A stretch of 64,000 nt of DNA, taken from positions 86,541-150,540 of the forward strand of contig NZ_PFGL01000063.1 of NCBI RefSeq assembly GCF_002783505.1. The letters are read 5' to 3'. Numbering within the stretch: the first letter of the stretch is position 1; each line of letters begins with the position of its first letter. Positions 10,364 to 20,073 of this stretch are shown here, one piece after another. Both the position numbers and the translations under genes were made by a program. The notes under the pieces were generated by a model. It was not told the DNA's origin. It saw only the letters and a program-made list of their open reading frames with translations, and did no database searches. Source of the DNA: Shewanella sp. CG12_big_fil_rev_8_21_14_0_65_47_15 (GTDB lineage: Bacteria; Pseudomonadota; Gammaproteobacteria; Enterobacterales; Shewanellaceae).

Positions 10364-10391
10364 AGAACTTTTTCAAAGCACGCTAGTCTAC
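10364..10391 (+). promoter_or_regulatory. Sigma-E-type promoter of rpoE
   Basis: AGAACTT at 10364-10370 followed after 15 bases by GTCTACA at 10386-10391 (TCTAC core at 10387). This is close to the sigma-E consensus GGAACTT-N15/16-GTCNAA. It is about 65 bases ahead of the rpoE ATG, as expected for the autoregulated rpoE promoter. Confidence 0.7.
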
Positions 10392-10455
10392 ATAAGTGAA
10401 TATGATTCGAGCGACTGAGAAATCAGCATTTTAGATTTGGGAGAAGTCGGCTCGG

Positions 10456-11034
10456 ATGAGTGGACAAATAAGTGATCAACAATTAGTTGAGCGCGTGCAA
10501 CGGGGAGATAAAAACGCTTTTAACCTGTTAGTGCTTAAATATCAAAGTAAAGTTATTAGCTTGATTTCGCGGTATGTGCGTAACCAAGCGGACGTTACCG
10601 ATGTGGCACAGGAAGCGTTTATCAAAGCTTATCGGGCTTTGCCAAACTTTCGCGGAGAAAGTGCGTTTTATACCTGGTTGTATCGCATTGCAGTAAACAC
10701 TGCGAAGAATTATCTCGTATCACAGGGGCGTAGGGCGCCTGCGAATGATGTTGATGCTGAAGATGCCGAATATTATGAAGGCAGTGATGCGCTAAAGGAG
10801 TTTGCCTCCCCCGAGCGCATCATGTTATCGGATGAAATCAAAAAAGTGATTTTCGATACTTTAGAGACACTGCCAGAAGAGTTACGAATGGCTATCTCCT
10901 TGCGTGAGCTCGACGGTATGAGTTACGAAGATATTGCCATAGTGATGGATTGCCCCGTCGGCACAGTGAGATCGCGTATCTTCCGTGCTCGAGAGGCCAT
11001 CGATAAAAAGCTCCAGCCCTTACTGGAAGCCTAA
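10456..11034 (+). CDS. rpoE: RNA polymerase sigma-E factor RpoE
   Basis: Extracytoplasmic-function sigma factor that directs the response to misfolded outer-membrane proteins. The 192-residue protein has region 2 (about 25-95: NLLVLKYQSKVISLISRYV, DVAQEAFIKAYRALPNFRGE, FYTWLYRIAVNTAKNYL) and region 4 (about 130-185: LPEELRMAISLRELDGMSYE, CPVGTVRSRIFRAREAI). The ribosome binding site GGGAGAAG lies upstream of ATG 10456. It is the first gene of rpoE-rseA-rseB-rseC and has a sigma-E-like promoter in front. Confidence 0.97.
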   Translation: MSGQISDQQLVERVQRGDKNAFNLLVLKYQSKVISLISRYVRNQADVTDVAQEAFIKAYRALPNFRGESAFYTWLYRIAVNTAKNYLVSQGRRAPANDVDAEDAEYYEGSDALKEFASPERIMLSDEIKKVIFDTLETLPEELRMAISLRELDGMSYEDIAIVMDCPVGTVRSRIFRAREAIDKKLQPLLEA

Positions 11035-11070
11035 GTTCTTATACTAAGTTAGTTCTTATACTAAGAAAAC
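11034..11070 (+). repeat. 17-bp tandem repeat between rpoE and rseA
   Basis: AGTTCTTATACTAAG occurs at 11034-11048 and again at 11051-11065 with a 17-bp period; a decayed third copy (AACTCTTATATAC) follows from 11068. The first copy begins at the last base of the rpoE stop codon. It fills most of the 55-base gap to rseA. Confidence 0.75.
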
Positions 11071-11089
11071 TCTTATATACAGGTGAACA

Positions 11090-11716
11090 ATGGACAAATT
11101 AGGTCAAGAATGGGTATCTGCCGCGGTCGATGGAGAGACTGATGCGCAGACCATGGCAGAATTAGTTGTCGATACGCATTCGCATAATAAATGGCATAAC
11201 TATCACATGATAGGTGATGCTATGCGAGGCGAGTTGCCTCAAACTATTATGTTAGATCTTTCCGCTAGCATTGCAGCTGCAATTGAACTTGAACCTGCGA
11301 TTGTCGCCCCTCAAGTGACGGCTCCTGAAGTCGATTCTCCGGTAACGACGCAAATTGCTGTTAATGCTGGCAATAGTCGTGTTGTGCCATTGTTTAAGCA
11401 GTTTGGTCAATACGCTATCGCGGCAACCGTGGCTATGTTTGCGATTGTCGGTGTACAAAATTACAATCAAACGGCCGATGATGCTGCGTCTCCATCGCCG
11501 GTATTGATCACCCGTCCTTTGGTGGGCAGTGCTTCTCCAGTGAGTTTACAAACTGGGCCAGTGCAGCAAAACCAAGGTTACACTAATGATCAAATGAACG
11601 AACAACGCCGTCGAATTAATACTTATATTCAAGATCATATGTTGCAACAACGATTGAATACTGGGGCGGTTATAGAAGACAATACCGAGGTTATCCCCGT
11701 TCCGCTCAATCAGTAG
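11090..11716 (+). CDS. rseA: Anti-sigma-E factor RseA
   Basis: Single-pass inner-membrane protein that holds RpoE inactive until it is cleaved by DegS and RseP. Residues 1-70 form the cytoplasmic anti-sigma domain (QEWVSAAVDGETD, HNKWHNYHMIGDAMRGELP). A membrane segment lies near residues 104-122 (FGQYAIAATVAMFAIVGV), followed by a periplasmic tail with a glutamine-rich, probably helical end. At 208 residues it is close to the E. coli length (216). It is followed 12 bases later by rseB. Confidence 0.93.
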   Translation: MDKLGQEWVSAAVDGETDAQTMAELVVDTHSHNKWHNYHMIGDAMRGELPQTIMLDLSASIAAAIELEPAIVAPQVTAPEVDSPVTTQIAVNAGNSRVVPLFKQFGQYAIAATVAMFAIVGVQNYNQTADDAASPSPVLITRPLVGSASPVSLQTGPVQQNQGYTNDQMNEQRRRINTYIQDHMLQQRLNTGAVIEDNTEVIPVPLNQ

Positions 11717-11728
11717 TAAGGAGTTAGC

Positions 11729-12661
11729 TTGCGTCTAATCCTGTTGGCTTTGTTAGCCTTGGTGTTCCCTGCAATGGCGCAGGAAGATATGCCCGCCAAG
11801 GTCTGGCTCGATAAAATGAGTCAGGCGTTAAAAGAGAAAGAGTTTAAAGCATCGATTATCCAACTTCAGGCCGATCATATTCGGCCTTTGGTTTATCTTC
11901 ACGGCAAAGTAAATGAACAAGAGGTTGCTTTTTTAGAGTACCTCAATGGTCCCCCAAAGAATGCGGTACGTGTGGGGAATCGTGTGACCTTTATTGAGCA
12001 CGATCAACCGGCATACAGCATTATATCTAATCATATTCAAGGTGTTTGGCCTGCGGCATTTTCCTCTAAAATGAGCGATTTAGAAGTCGGTTATCAATTC
12101 GTGCTCGGTGGTCGAACGCGTATTGCAGGCCGTCCTGGGCAAATGATCCGCTTGTTACCAAATGATGAATATCGTTATGGTTTTCAGATCTGGCTCGATA
12201 TGGAGACCTATTTGCCGCTGCGATATGACATGCTGACTCAAGATAAACAACTGCTTGAGCAGATCATGGTGATTGAACTTATCGAATTCACCGAGCCGCC
12301 AACTATTTTACAGGAAGCCTACAAACAAGAGTGGCCTGCTGTTATCGATCAAGCGGAGCGACAAGATGGTCAAAATTGGCAATTCTCTTGGTTACCTGCG
12401 GGTTTTAGCGTTGTTGTGCGTGATCATCACCGTTTAATCGGCAGCCATGAAGCGGTGGAATATATCGCATTGACCGATGGGCTCGCTAATATTTCCGTTT
12501 ATGTGGCCAGAGCCGGTTCTAGCCCATTGCCAGAGGAGTTAATCACCCGCAATGGTTTATCGCTGGTCTCTGAAACAGTGGGCAATGCTGAAGTCGTCGC
12601 CGTAGGTAAAGTGCCGACAGAAACCCTGTCGCGCATTGCAAAAAGCCTCAGACTAGAATAG
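11729..12661 (+). CDS. rseB: Periplasmic sigma-E regulator RseB
   Basis: Binds the periplasmic part of RseA and protects it from DegS; it releases on sensing lipopolysaccharide intermediates. The 310-residue protein has a signal peptide (about 1-17, MRLILLALLALVFPAMA). The MucB/RseB N-terminal lipoprotein-like domain is followed by the smaller C-terminal domain (from about 215: FSWLPAGFSVV). The start is TTG 11729 with AAGGAG about seven bases upstream. Confidence 0.93.
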   Translation: MRLILLALLALVFPAMAQEDMPAKVWLDKMSQALKEKEFKASIIQLQADHIRPLVYLHGKVNEQEVAFLEYLNGPPKNAVRVGNRVTFIEHDQPAYSIISNHIQGVWPAAFSSKMSDLEVGYQFVLGGRTRIAGRPGQMIRLLPNDEYRYGFQIWLDMETYLPLRYDMLTQDKQLLEQIMVIELIEFTEPPTILQEAYKQEWPAVIDQAERQDGQNWQFSWLPAGFSVVVRDHHRLIGSHEAVEYIALTDGLANISVYVARAGSSPLPEELITRNGLSLVSETVGNAEVVAVGKVPTETLSRIAKSLRLE

Positions 12662-12672
12662 GGCGCTGCACT

Positions 12673-13146
12673 ATGATGGAAGAAGTAGCAAGGGTGATTG
12701 CCTGTGATAATCAGGGCTGGCTCAGGGTTGAAGTTGAGCTTAAGAGCACCTGTAAGAGTTGCAGTAGTAATGAGTCCTGCGGTACTTCCGCCGTGGCGCA
12801 GGCTTTTTCAGCCAAAACCCAACAATTCTCCATTCAAAGCGAGCGTCCCTGCGAGCCCGGTGAGCTTCTGAAGTTAGGTCTTCCCGAGAGTGTTATTCTA
12901 AAAGCGGCCGCCTTGGTCTACCTATTGCCTTTGTTAGGTTTGTTTGCCGGGGCCGTTTTAGGGCAATTTATCGCTCATCTTATCCAATTGAATCCTGATC
13001 TGAGTGCCATGGCTTTTGCCGCCCTTGGCACTTTGCTGGCTTGGTGGTTTGGAAAACAGTGGGCTAAACGGCTCGAAGTGGATGCAAAGCCCGTGATTTT
13101 GGCTTATTTAGGTATGGGCGTCAGTTTAGGTAAATTAACCGATTAG
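12673..13146 (+). CDS. rseC: RseC, membrane protein of the sigma-E operon
   Basis: A 157-residue SoxR-reducing/RseC-family protein. It has an N-terminal cysteine cluster (CKSCSSNESCGTSAVAQAF, three cysteines as CxxCxxxxxC) followed by two membrane segments (about 76-98 and 107-125). In E. coli RseC belongs to the rpoE operon and relates to the Rsx/Rnf electron-transfer complex that reduces SoxR. Two consecutive ATG codons, 12673 and 12676, are possible starts; the ribosome binding site is weak for either. Confidence 0.9.
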   Translation: MMEEVARVIACDNQGWLRVEVELKSTCKSCSSNESCGTSAVAQAFSAKTQQFSIQSERPCEPGELLKLGLPESVILKAAALVYLLPLLGLFAGAVLGQFIAHLIQLNPDLSAMAFAALGTLLAWWFGKQWAKRLEVDAKPVILAYLGMGVSLGKLTD

Positions 13147-13234
13147 TTTCAGTCTATTAGCCGTTTAAGATAGCAAGTTAATTTGAGACTTTCATGCCTT
13201 TTGGTGGCATAAATGTAACTAGGAGTGAATCTGA

Positions 13235-13263
13235 TTGGTATTGAAACCGCAATCAGGTACAAT
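13235..13263 (+). promoter_or_regulatory. Sigma-70-type promoter of lepA
   Basis: TTGGTA at 13235-13240, a 17-base spacer and TACAAT at 13258-13263. This leaves an untranslated leader of about 40 bases before the lepA ATG. It suggests that lepA can be transcribed independently of the rpoE operon. Confidence 0.5.
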
Positions 13264-13312
13264 TTCGCTCCTTTGAACCGTATCCATTTTCAGTATTAGT
13301 CATTGCAGCATA

Positions 13313-15103
13313 ATGAAACACATTAGAAACTTCTCAATTATTGCCCATATCGACCATGGTAAATCGACGCTATCAGATCGTCTTATTCAGGTTTGTGGCG
13401 GTTTAACCGACCGTGAAATGGATGCTCAAGTGCTCGATTCTATGGATCTTGAGCGTGAGCGTGGTATCACGATTAAGGCACAAAGTGTCACCCTAGACTA
13501 CAAGGCTAAAGATGGCCAAGTCTATCAACTCAACTTTATTGATACCCCTGGCCACGTCGACTTTTCCTATGAAGTGTCACGTTCATTGGCGGCCTGCGAA
13601 GGTGCATTGCTGGTGGTGGATGCGGGTCAGGGCGTAGAAGCTCAGACTTTGGCAAACTGTTATACCGCACTGGATATGAATCTGGATGTAGTGCCTATTT
13701 TAAACAAGATCGACTTACCGCAAGCCGATCCTGAGCGTGTTGCCGCCGAAATCGAAGATATTGTCGGTATCGATGCGATGAATGCCGTGCGCTGTTCCGC
13801 TAAGACCGGTGTCGGCGTCGATGATGTGTTAGAAGTGATCGTTGCACAGATCCCGCCACCAGAGGGTAATCCGGATGCGCCGCTGCAAGCCTTAATCATA
13901 GATTCTTGGTTTGATAGCTATTTGGGTGTTGTGTCGTTAGTGCGCATTAAACACGGTAGCCTGAAGAAAGGCGATAAGTTTAAGGTGATGTCGACCGGAC
14001 AAAACCATACCGCCGATCGCGTCGGTATTTTCACGCCAAAACAAACCGATAAGGCCGAGCTGAAAACCGGTGAGGTAGGTTTTGTGATCGCAGGTATTAA
14101 GGAGATCCACGGCGCGCCAGTGGGCGATACCTTGACGCTGGCGAAGAATGGCGCGGATAAGCCACTGCCAGGTTTTAAGAAGGTAAAACCGCAGGTTTAT
14201 GCGGGCGTATTCCCGATTTCGACCGACGAATATGAAAACTTCCGTGATGCGTTAAACAAACTCAGCCTGAATGATGCTTCATTGTTCTTCGAGCCTGAAA
14301 GTTCATCGGCCCTCGGTTTTGGTTTCCGTATTGGCTATTTAGGCCTGCTCCACATGGAAATCATTCAAGAACGCTTAGAGCGTGAATACAATCTTGAACT
14401 GATCACTACGGCACCGACGGTTGTTTATGAAGTGGTGATGACGAACGGTGAAACCGTCTATGTCGATAACCCGTCAGATTTACCCGCGATTAACAATATC
14501 GAAGAAATGCGTGAGCCGATTGTTGAGGCCAACATTTTAGTGCCAAAAGAATACCTAGGTAACGTGATTACCCTGTGTATTGAAAAACGTGGCACTCAGG
14601 TGAACATGGTTTACCACGGTAACCAAGTGGCCGTGACCTATCATCTGCCAATGGCGGAAGTGGTGATGGATTTCTTCGACCGTTTGAAATCGACCAGCCG
14701 CGGTTATGCTTCGCTCGAATATAACTTTATTCGCTTCGATCCCGCCGACATGGTGCGCTTAGATATCTTGATTAACGGCGATCGAGTCGATGCCCTCGCT
14801 ATGGTCATCCACAGATCAAACATTCGTCACCGCGGTTTAGCACTTGTTGAAAAGATGAAAGAGCTGATCCCACGCCAAATGTTTGATATTGCGATTCAAG
14901 CAGCCGTTGGCAGCCAGATTATTGCCCGTTCAACCGTAAAAGCCCTACGTAAAGACGTTACGGCTAAGTGTTACGGCGGCGACGTTTCCCGTAAGAAAAA
15001 ACTCTTAAATAAACAAAAAGAGGGTAAGAAACGGATGAAGCAAGTGGGTAACGTTGAGGTGCCGCAGGAGGCATTCTTAGCGGTACTTAAACTCAATGAG
15101 TAA
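13313..15103 (+). CDS. lepA: Elongation factor 4 (LepA)
   Basis: Ribosome-associated GTPase that assists translation initiation/elongation under stress. The 596-residue protein (E. coli 599) has the G-domain motifs [25 protein letters not shown] and NKIDLP. These are followed by EF-G-like domains and the LepA-specific C-terminal domain ([20 protein letters not shown]). As in E. coli, lepA is directly upstream of lepB, though 188 bases separate them here and a hairpin lies in the gap. Confidence 0.97.
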   Translation: MKHIRNFSIIAHIDHGKSTLSDRLIQVCGGLTDREMDAQVLDSMDLERERGITIKAQSVTLDYKAKDGQVYQLNFIDTPGHVDFSYEVSRSLAACEGALLVVDAGQGVEAQTLANCYTALDMNLDVVPILNKIDLPQADPERVAAEIEDIVGIDAMNAVRCSAKTGVGVDDVLEVIVAQIPPPEGNPDAPLQALIIDSWFDSYLGVVSLVRIKHGSLKKGDKFKVMSTGQNHTADRVGIFTPKQTDKAELKTGEVGFVIAGIKEIHGAPVGDTLTLAKNGADKPLPGFKKVKPQVYAGVFPISTDEYENFRDALNKLSLNDASLFFEPESSSALGFGFRIGYLGLLHMEIIQERLEREYNLELITTAPTVVYEVVMTNGETVYVDNPSDLPAINNIEEMREPIVEANILVPKEYLGNVITLCIEKRGTQVNMVYHGNQVAVTYHLPMAEVVMDFFDRLKSTSRGYASLEYNFIRFDPADMVRLDILINGDRVDALAMVIHRSNIRHRGLALVEKMKELIPRQMFDIAIQAAVGSQIIARSTVKALRKDVTAKCYGGDVSRKKKLLNKQKEGKKRMKQVGNVEVPQEAFLAVLKLNE

Positions 15104-15138
15104 TCTTGGGTAACAACATGACAATTTAGTTAACTATT

Positions 15139-15160
15139 GCGCCGCAGTTTGCGGCGCTTT
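15139..15160 (+). terminator. Hairpin/possible terminator between lepA and lepB
   Basis: Perfect stem GCGCCGC (15139-15145) with GCGGCGC (15151-15157), loop AGTTT, then TTT. The T run is short, so termination may be partial. Confidence 0.5.
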
Positions 15161-15291
15161 AGTTAGGTTATCGCATGATTTTGTGGTGTTTATGATGAAA
15201 TGCGGTAAGTTAACTAAAGTTCGCGAGTCGAAATACACTAGTCGCTAAGTTAAGAACCTTTAATTATTTCAAGGCAGGAGTTCAATAAGCA

Positions 15292-16209
15292 ATGGCAGCC
15301 TATTTTTCCATTATTTTAGTGCTGGTAACCCTGATTTCAGGGCTTATCTGGTTAGTCGATGTGCTGATGTTTGCCCCTAAGCGCCGCGAGAGTTTAGCGT
15401 TGGCAAAGGCATCACAGGCGACGTTAACCGAAGAGGCCGAGTACCAAATCATTCGTGAGTCGACCCTAGTCGAAACTGCGCATTCTATCTTCCCTGTGAT
15501 TGCCTTTGTGTTGATCCTGCGTTCCTTCATTTATGAGCCATTTCAAATCCCCTCGGGTTCTATGATGCCAACCCTGTTGGTGGGGGATTTTATTCTGGTG
15601 GAAAAGTTTAGTTATGGCCTTAAAGATCCCGTATGGCGCACTAAGCTAGTTGAAACGGGCGAGCCTGAACGTGGCGATGTGATCGTATTTAAATACCCTG
15701 AAAATCCGCAAATTGACTATATCAAGCGCGTTGTCGGATTACCGGGTGATCGTATTATTTATCGCAATAAGCAGCTGATGCTCCAAAAAGTCTGTGGTAT
15801 TGAGCAGTCAAATTGCCCCGAGCCAGAAGTGGTTGCACGTACCGAGATCAGCCGTGGCGACTATAGTCAAGATGGGGTGCCATTGTTGCGTTATAAGGAA
15901 CAATTGGGCGAAGTGGCCCACGATATCTTAATCAACCCAAGCCGTCCTGATATGTTGGGTTACTTTAAGCGCGAAGGTAACTTACCCGCAGGTGAATTCC
16001 TCGTGCCTGAAGGCCATTACTTTGCCATGGGTGATAACCGCGATAACAGTACCGACAGTCGTTTCTGGGGTTTTGTCCCCGAAGAAAACTTGGTTGGTAA
16101 AGCGGTAGCGATTTGGATTAGTTTTGAATTTGACCGCGCAGCCGCCGATTTCCTCCCAACTTGGGTACCAAGCGGTGTGCGTTTTGAGCGTGTAGGTGGA
16201 ATAAAATAG
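15292..16209 (+). CDS. lepB: Signal peptidase I (LepB)
   Basis: Inner-membrane serine/lysine protease that cleaves signal peptides from exported proteins. The 305-residue protein has two N-terminal membrane segments (about 4-22 and 61-79). Nucleophile Ser90 is in [13 protein letters not shown] and the general-base lysine, Lys145, in [12 protein letters not shown], the same region and nearly the same numbering as E. coli; the box [14 protein letters not shown] follows. One base separates it from rnc, so lepB-rnc-era-recO form an operon. Confidence 0.96.
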   Translation: MAAYFSIILVLVTLISGLIWLVDVLMFAPKRRESLALAKASQATLTEEAEYQIIRESTLVETAHSIFPVIAFVLILRSFIYEPFQIPSGSMMPTLLVGDFILVEKFSYGLKDPVWRTKLVETGEPERGDVIVFKYPENPQIDYIKRVVGLPGDRIIYRNKQLMLQKVCGIEQSNCPEPEVVARTEISRGDYSQDGVPLLRYKEQLGEVAHDILINPSRPDMLGYFKREGNLPAGEFLVPEGHYFAMGDNRDNSTDSRFWGFVPEENLVGKAVAIWISFEFDRAAADFLPTWVPSGVRFERVGGIK

Positions 16210-16210
16210 C

Positions 16211-16891
16211 ATGGAACCGATTAAAAATTTGCCACGTTTGTGTCGTACCTTAGGCTATGAGTTCAAGAAAATTGAGTTATTAACCCAGGCCTTGACCCAT
16301 AGAAGTGCGGCAAATAAACACAACGAACGTCTAGAGTTTTTAGGTGATTCGATTTTATCCATCGTGATATCCGATGCACTTTATCACCAGTTTCCTAAGG
16401 CGACCGAAGGCGATTTAAGCCGAATGCGCGCCACCTTAGTGCGTGGCGACACCCTAACGCTTATCGCCCAAGCTTTTAAGCTAGGGGACTATCTATACTT
16501 AGGTCCTGGTGAATTAAAAAGTGGTGGATTTCGTCGTGAGTCCATTCTTGCCGATGCGGTAGAAGCCATTATCGGTGCGATTTATCTCGATTCAGATCTA
16601 GAGGTCTGCCGCAAGTTGCTGCTGACCTGGTATGCCGAGCGTTTAGCGGAAATTCAACCCGGCGTAAGCCAGAAAGATGCTAAAACCTTGCTGCAAGAAT
16701 ATTTACAAGGGTTAAAAAAGCCACTACCGGATTACCAAGTAATCAATATAGAAGGCGATGCCCATGACCAGACATTCACCGTTGAATGCCGTATTGAAGA
16801 CTTGAGCCAAAGCGTAATCGGGGTGGCGAGTTCACGCCGCAAAGCCGAACAGATCGCCGCGGCCCAAGTATTGGAGTTACTGAAGAAATGA
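16211..16891 (+). CDS. rnc: Ribonuclease III
   Basis: Double-strand-specific endonuclease for rRNA and mRNA processing. The 226-residue protein, the same length as in E. coli, has the catalytic signature [16 protein letters not shown] near residues 38-53 and the second acidic cluster [15 protein letters not shown]. Its C-terminal double-stranded-RNA-binding domain (about 155-225) ends in [18 protein letters not shown]. Its stop codon overlaps the start of era by four bases (ATGA). Confidence 0.97.
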   Translation: MEPIKNLPRLCRTLGYEFKKIELLTQALTHRSAANKHNERLEFLGDSILSIVISDALYHQFPKATEGDLSRMRATLVRGDTLTLIAQAFKLGDYLYLGPGELKSGGFRRESILADAVEAIIGAIYLDSDLEVCRKLLLTWYAERLAEIQPGVSQKDAKTLLQEYLQGLKKPLPDYQVINIEGDAHDQTFTVECRIEDLSQSVIGVASSRRKAEQIAAAQVLELLKK

Positions 16892-17904
16892 CCAAAAAAA
16901 CAGACTTGCCAGCTGTCGATGCCGCGAATGCGAGCAATGAACCTAGCTTAGACGAATTACTGGCAAGGATGAATGCGGCCGCGCCAACGCCGTCGGCCCA
17001 CTATGATGTGACCTACTGCGGCATGGTGGCCATTATCGGCCGTCCGAATGTGGGCAAATCGACCCTATTAAATCGTTTGCTCGGGCAAAAGGTGAGTATC
17101 ACCTCTAAAAAACCACAAACGACCCGTCACCGTATCATGGGCATCCATACCGATGGCCCTAAGCAAATCGTGTTTATCGATACACCGGGGCTGCATATTG
17201 AAGAACAACGTGCCATCAACCGCTTGATGAACCGTGCCGCGGCCAGTTCACTTGCCGATGTCTCTATGGTGATTTTTGTTGTCGATGGTATGACTTGGAC
17301 CGCCGATGATGAAATGGTATTGAGTAAACTGCGCCGCGGTGGTGAAGAGCGTAAAACCATTTTAGCTATCAATAAAGTCGATAATATCAAAGACAAAGAA
17401 GCACTTTTCCCCTATTTGGAAGAAGTCGCGAAGAAGTATCCCTTCGATGAAATTCTGCCGATTTCAGCCAGCAAAGGCACTAACGTTAAGCGGATTTTGG
17501 AATTAGCGGCTGACTCCCTGCCGGAGAATCCATTCTTCTTCCCCGAAGATTATGTCACCGACCGTTCCCAGCGTTTTATGGCGTCGGAAATTGTCCGTGA
17601 AAAACTGATGCGTTTTCTTGGGGATGAGCTGCCCTACGATGCCACGGTTGAAATCGAGCAGTTTAAGATGATGGAAAATGGCGTGTATCAAATTAACGCC
17701 CTGATCCTCGTCGAGCGCGAAGGCCAAAAACGTATGGTGATCGGCAGTAAAGGTGAGCGTATTCGTACCATAGCAACCCAAGCGCGCCTCGATATGGAAA
17801 CGCTGTTTGATAACAAAGTGTTCCTCGAAGTGTGGGTGAAAGTGAAATCCGGCTGGGCCGACGATGAGCGCGCCCTACGTAGCTTAGGTTACGGTGACGA
17901 TTAA
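16888..17904 (+). CDS. era: GTPase Era
   Basis: Essential GTPase that binds the 3' end of 16S rRNA during 30S assembly. G1 is [10 protein letters not shown]3 DTPG, G4 NKVD. The C-terminal KH domain carries [21 protein letters not shown]. The protein is 338 residues against about 301 in E. coli; the extra ~37 residues are a polar N-terminal extension before the conserved [11 protein letters not shown]. The extended start is supported by the ATGA overlap with rnc, though an internal start such as Met28 cannot be excluded. Confidence 0.95.
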   Translation: MTKKTDLPAVDAANASNEPSLDELLARMNAAAPTPSAHYDVTYCGMVAIIGRPNVGKSTLLNRLLGQKVSITSKKPQTTRHRIMGIHTDGPKQIVFIDTPGLHIEEQRAINRLMNRAAASSLADVSMVIFVVDGMTWTADDEMVLSKLRRGGEERKTILAINKVDNIKDKEALFPYLEEVAKKYPFDEILPISASKGTNVKRILELAADSLPENPFFFPEDYVTDRSQRFMASEIVREKLMRFLGDELPYDATVEIEQFKMMENGVYQINALILVEREGQKRMVIGSKGERIRTIATQARLDMETLFDNKVFLEVWVKVKSGWADDERALRSLGYGDD

Positions 17905-17930
17905 TTTTTGTCATTGGAGCATGCTTATCG

Positions 17931-18641
17931 ATGAAACGGGGTTATGTTCTGCATCACCGTCCATACCGTGAGTCCAGTGCTTTAGTTAACCTGTTGGTTG
18001 ACGGCATTGGACGCGTCGATGTGGTTGCCAGAATCGGCAGTGGTAAGCGTTCTATCAAGAGTATTCTCCAGCCCTTTCAACCGCTGATATTTGAGTTTAG
18101 CGGCAAGTCTGAATTAAAAACCTTAACACAAATTGAAGCGGCGGCCCCCGCCGTGCCGCTTAGCGGCCACAGTCTATATGCTGGCATGTATATCAATGAG
18201 TTGCTGATGCGCACCTTGTCTGTGCAGCACAATGCCGAAGCCTTATTCCTCATTTATCATCGCGCCTTAGTCGGTCTCGCCGCCGATTTTTGTCAATCCC
18301 AGTTGCGTTATGTTGAACTCGCATTATTGCAGGAGTTAGGGGCTATGCCTTCTCTGAGTCGCGACACCCAAGGTGAGGCGCTGATCCCTGAAGATTACTA
18401 TCAACTCATTCCCGAGTTAGGCTTTCAATTTGTGCTGAATTCCCGTGCCCGCAACGCCTATCAAGGGGCCATGCTAACGGCGCTTAACGATAATCAATTG
18501 CTAGAGGAGCATTTTTTAAGTGCTAAGCGGTTGATGCGTTCTATGCTACAACCTCTGCTTGGCACTAAACCTTTGCTCAGCCGGCAATTGTTTCAGAGCG
18601 CCTTAATGGCAAAACATGATGGGAATAATTCGCTCGAGTAG
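17931..18641 (+). CDS. recO: DNA repair protein RecO
   Basis: Mediator that works with RecR to load RecA on SSB-coated DNA in the RecFOR pathway. The 236-residue protein has the N-terminal OB-fold (YVLHHRPYRESSALVNLLVD, IQPFQP-like LQPFQPLIFEFSG) and the helical C-terminal domain. It lies 26 bases after era, the standard era-recO-pdxJ order. Confidence 0.93.
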   Translation: MKRGYVLHHRPYRESSALVNLLVDGIGRVDVVARIGSGKRSIKSILQPFQPLIFEFSGKSELKTLTQIEAAAPAVPLSGHSLYAGMYINELLMRTLSVQHNAEALFLIYHRALVGLAADFCQSQLRYVELALLQELGAMPSLSRDTQGEALIPEDYYQLIPELGFQFVLNSRARNAYQGAMLTALNDNQLLEEHFLSAKRLMRSMLQPLLGTKPLLSRQLFQSALMAKHDGNNSLE

Positions 18642-18743
18642 TTGTTTTTAGTGAGCGTCGCAGTGTTTTTTCATCTGGGTGTCAGTACAATAGGGCGCAA
18701 TTTCAGTGTTAATTCTAGCCTTACTACAATAAAGGAGTTCCCG

Positions 18744-19481
18744 ATGAGCCGTATCTTATTGGGTGTAAATATCGACCATATTGCGACCCTACGTCAGGCG
18801 CGTGGCACTAATTATCCCGATCCCGTCCATGCGGCGGCCGTTGCAGAACATGCGGGTGCCGACGGTATCACCATCCATTTGCGTGAAGATAGACGCCATA
18901 TTATCGACCGTGACGTGTATTTATTGGCACAAACCTTAAAAACCCGCATGAACTTCGAATGTGCCGTCACCGAAGAAATGCTTAATATCGCCTGTGAAGT
19001 TAAACCGACCTATGTTTGTTTAGTACCTGAAAAACGTCAGGAAGTTACCACGGAAGGTGGCTTAGATGTCGCTGGGCAACTTGAGAAAATCACCGCAGCA
19101 GTGACACGTTTAGCCGCTAATGGTATTCAAGTCTCTTTATTTATCGATGCGGATAAGACCCAAATCGATGCCGCGGTCGCCTCTGGCGCACCACTGATCG
19201 AAATCCATACGGGTTGCTATGCCGATGCTAAAACGGAAGCGGATGAAGCCCGTGAATTAGCCAGAATTAGCGAGATGGCAAAATATGCCCATGCCAAAGG
19301 GCTTATTGTCAATGCTGGCCACGGTTTGCACTATCACAATGTTAAGCCTATTGCCGCGATCCCTGAGTTATATGAGCTCAATATTGGCCATGCTATCGTT
19401 GCCCGTGCGGCGATCGATGGTTTAGCAACCGCCGTTAAGGATATGAAAACCCTGATGCTTGAAGGGCGCCGGGGCGAATAA
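18744..19481 (+). CDS. pdxJ: Pyridoxine 5'-phosphate synthase PdxJ
   Basis: Condenses 1-deoxy-D-xylulose 5-phosphate with 3-amino-2-oxopropyl phosphate to form pyridoxine 5'-phosphate in the DXP-dependent vitamin B6 pathway. The 245-residue TIM barrel starts [20 protein letters not shown] and includes [15 protein letters not shown] and NAGHGLHY. The frame is open from 18642, but ATG 18744 has AAGGAG at 18732-18737 and gives the family N-terminus. It overlaps acpS by one base (TAATG), so cofactor and lipid genes are coupled as in E. coli. Confidence 0.96.
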   Translation: MSRILLGVNIDHIATLRQARGTNYPDPVHAAAVAEHAGADGITIHLREDRRHIIDRDVYLLAQTLKTRMNFECAVTEEMLNIACEVKPTYVCLVPEKRQEVTTEGGLDVAGQLEKITAAVTRLAANGIQVSLFIDADKTQIDAAVASGAPLIEIHTGCYADAKTEADEARELARISEMAKYAHAKGLIVNAGHGLHYHNVKPIAAIPELYELNIGHAIVARAAIDGLATAVKDMKTLMLEGRRGE

Positions 19482-19864
19482 TGGCCATTGTTGGTTTAGG
19501 CACAGATATCGTTGAAATTGAACGTATAGAAACCCAGATTAAACGTGCGGGTGATAGGTTAGCTAAACGTGTACTGACTGAGGCTGAATTTGCTCTCTAT
19601 GGTGCCCATAGTCAACCGAGTCGATATCTGGCTAAACGCTTTGCCGCGAAAGAGGCCGCCGCCAAAGCGCTGGGGACGGGCATAGGTCGTGGTGTCTCTT
19701 TTCAGCATATTCACATTGGTAACAATGATAACGGCGCGCCGACGATAGGATTTACCGGGGGCGCTCTTGCTCGGCTAGAGCAGCTTAATGCGAAGGTCGG
19801 GCATATTTCTATTGCCGATGAAAAATCCTACGCCATAGCGACTGTGATCATCGAGTCCCTATAA
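19481..19864 (+). CDS. acpS: Holo-[acyl-carrier-protein] synthase AcpS
   Basis: Transfers 4'-phosphopantetheine from coenzyme A to a serine of acyl carrier protein. The 127-residue protein carries the two family motifs: GLGTDIVEIERIE at the N-terminus (magnesium ligand Asp) and RYLAKRFAAKEAAAKALGTG near residues 47-66. Last gene of the lepB-to-acpS run; an intrinsic terminator follows. Confidence 0.95.
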   Translation: MAIVGLGTDIVEIERIETQIKRAGDRLAKRVLTEAEFALYGAHSQPSRYLAKRFAAKEAAAKALGTGIGRGVSFQHIHIGNNDNGAPTIGFTGGALARLEQLNAKVGHISIADEKSYAIATVIIESL

Positions 19865-19890
19865 GCCGACTTCAGTATTGACTCATTAAA

Positions 19891-19920
19891 CAGGGAACCC
19901 GCGGTTCCCTGTTTTCTTTT
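19891..19920 (+). terminator. Rho-independent terminator after acpS
   Basis: Perfect 9-bp stem CAGGGAACC (19891-19899) / GGTTCCCTG (19903-19911), loop CGC, then TTTTCTTTT. Confidence 0.85.
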
Positions 19921-20073
19921 GTATTTGCAACATTTCATTTACTTTCTCTGTTCAGTGGGGATATTTTGCGTTAGCTTATTGCATCAGCGACCACTTAATT
20001 TTAGGTATTGTAATCCTATGTGAGAGTGGAGCTGCATTAGCATAATGCAGGGACAATAATAGAGGAGCCCCAG

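Noticed and set aside
18642..18743. Upstream extension of the pdxJ frame
   Set aside because: No ribosome binding site and no family similarity; ATG 18744 has AAGGAG and the conserved N-terminus.
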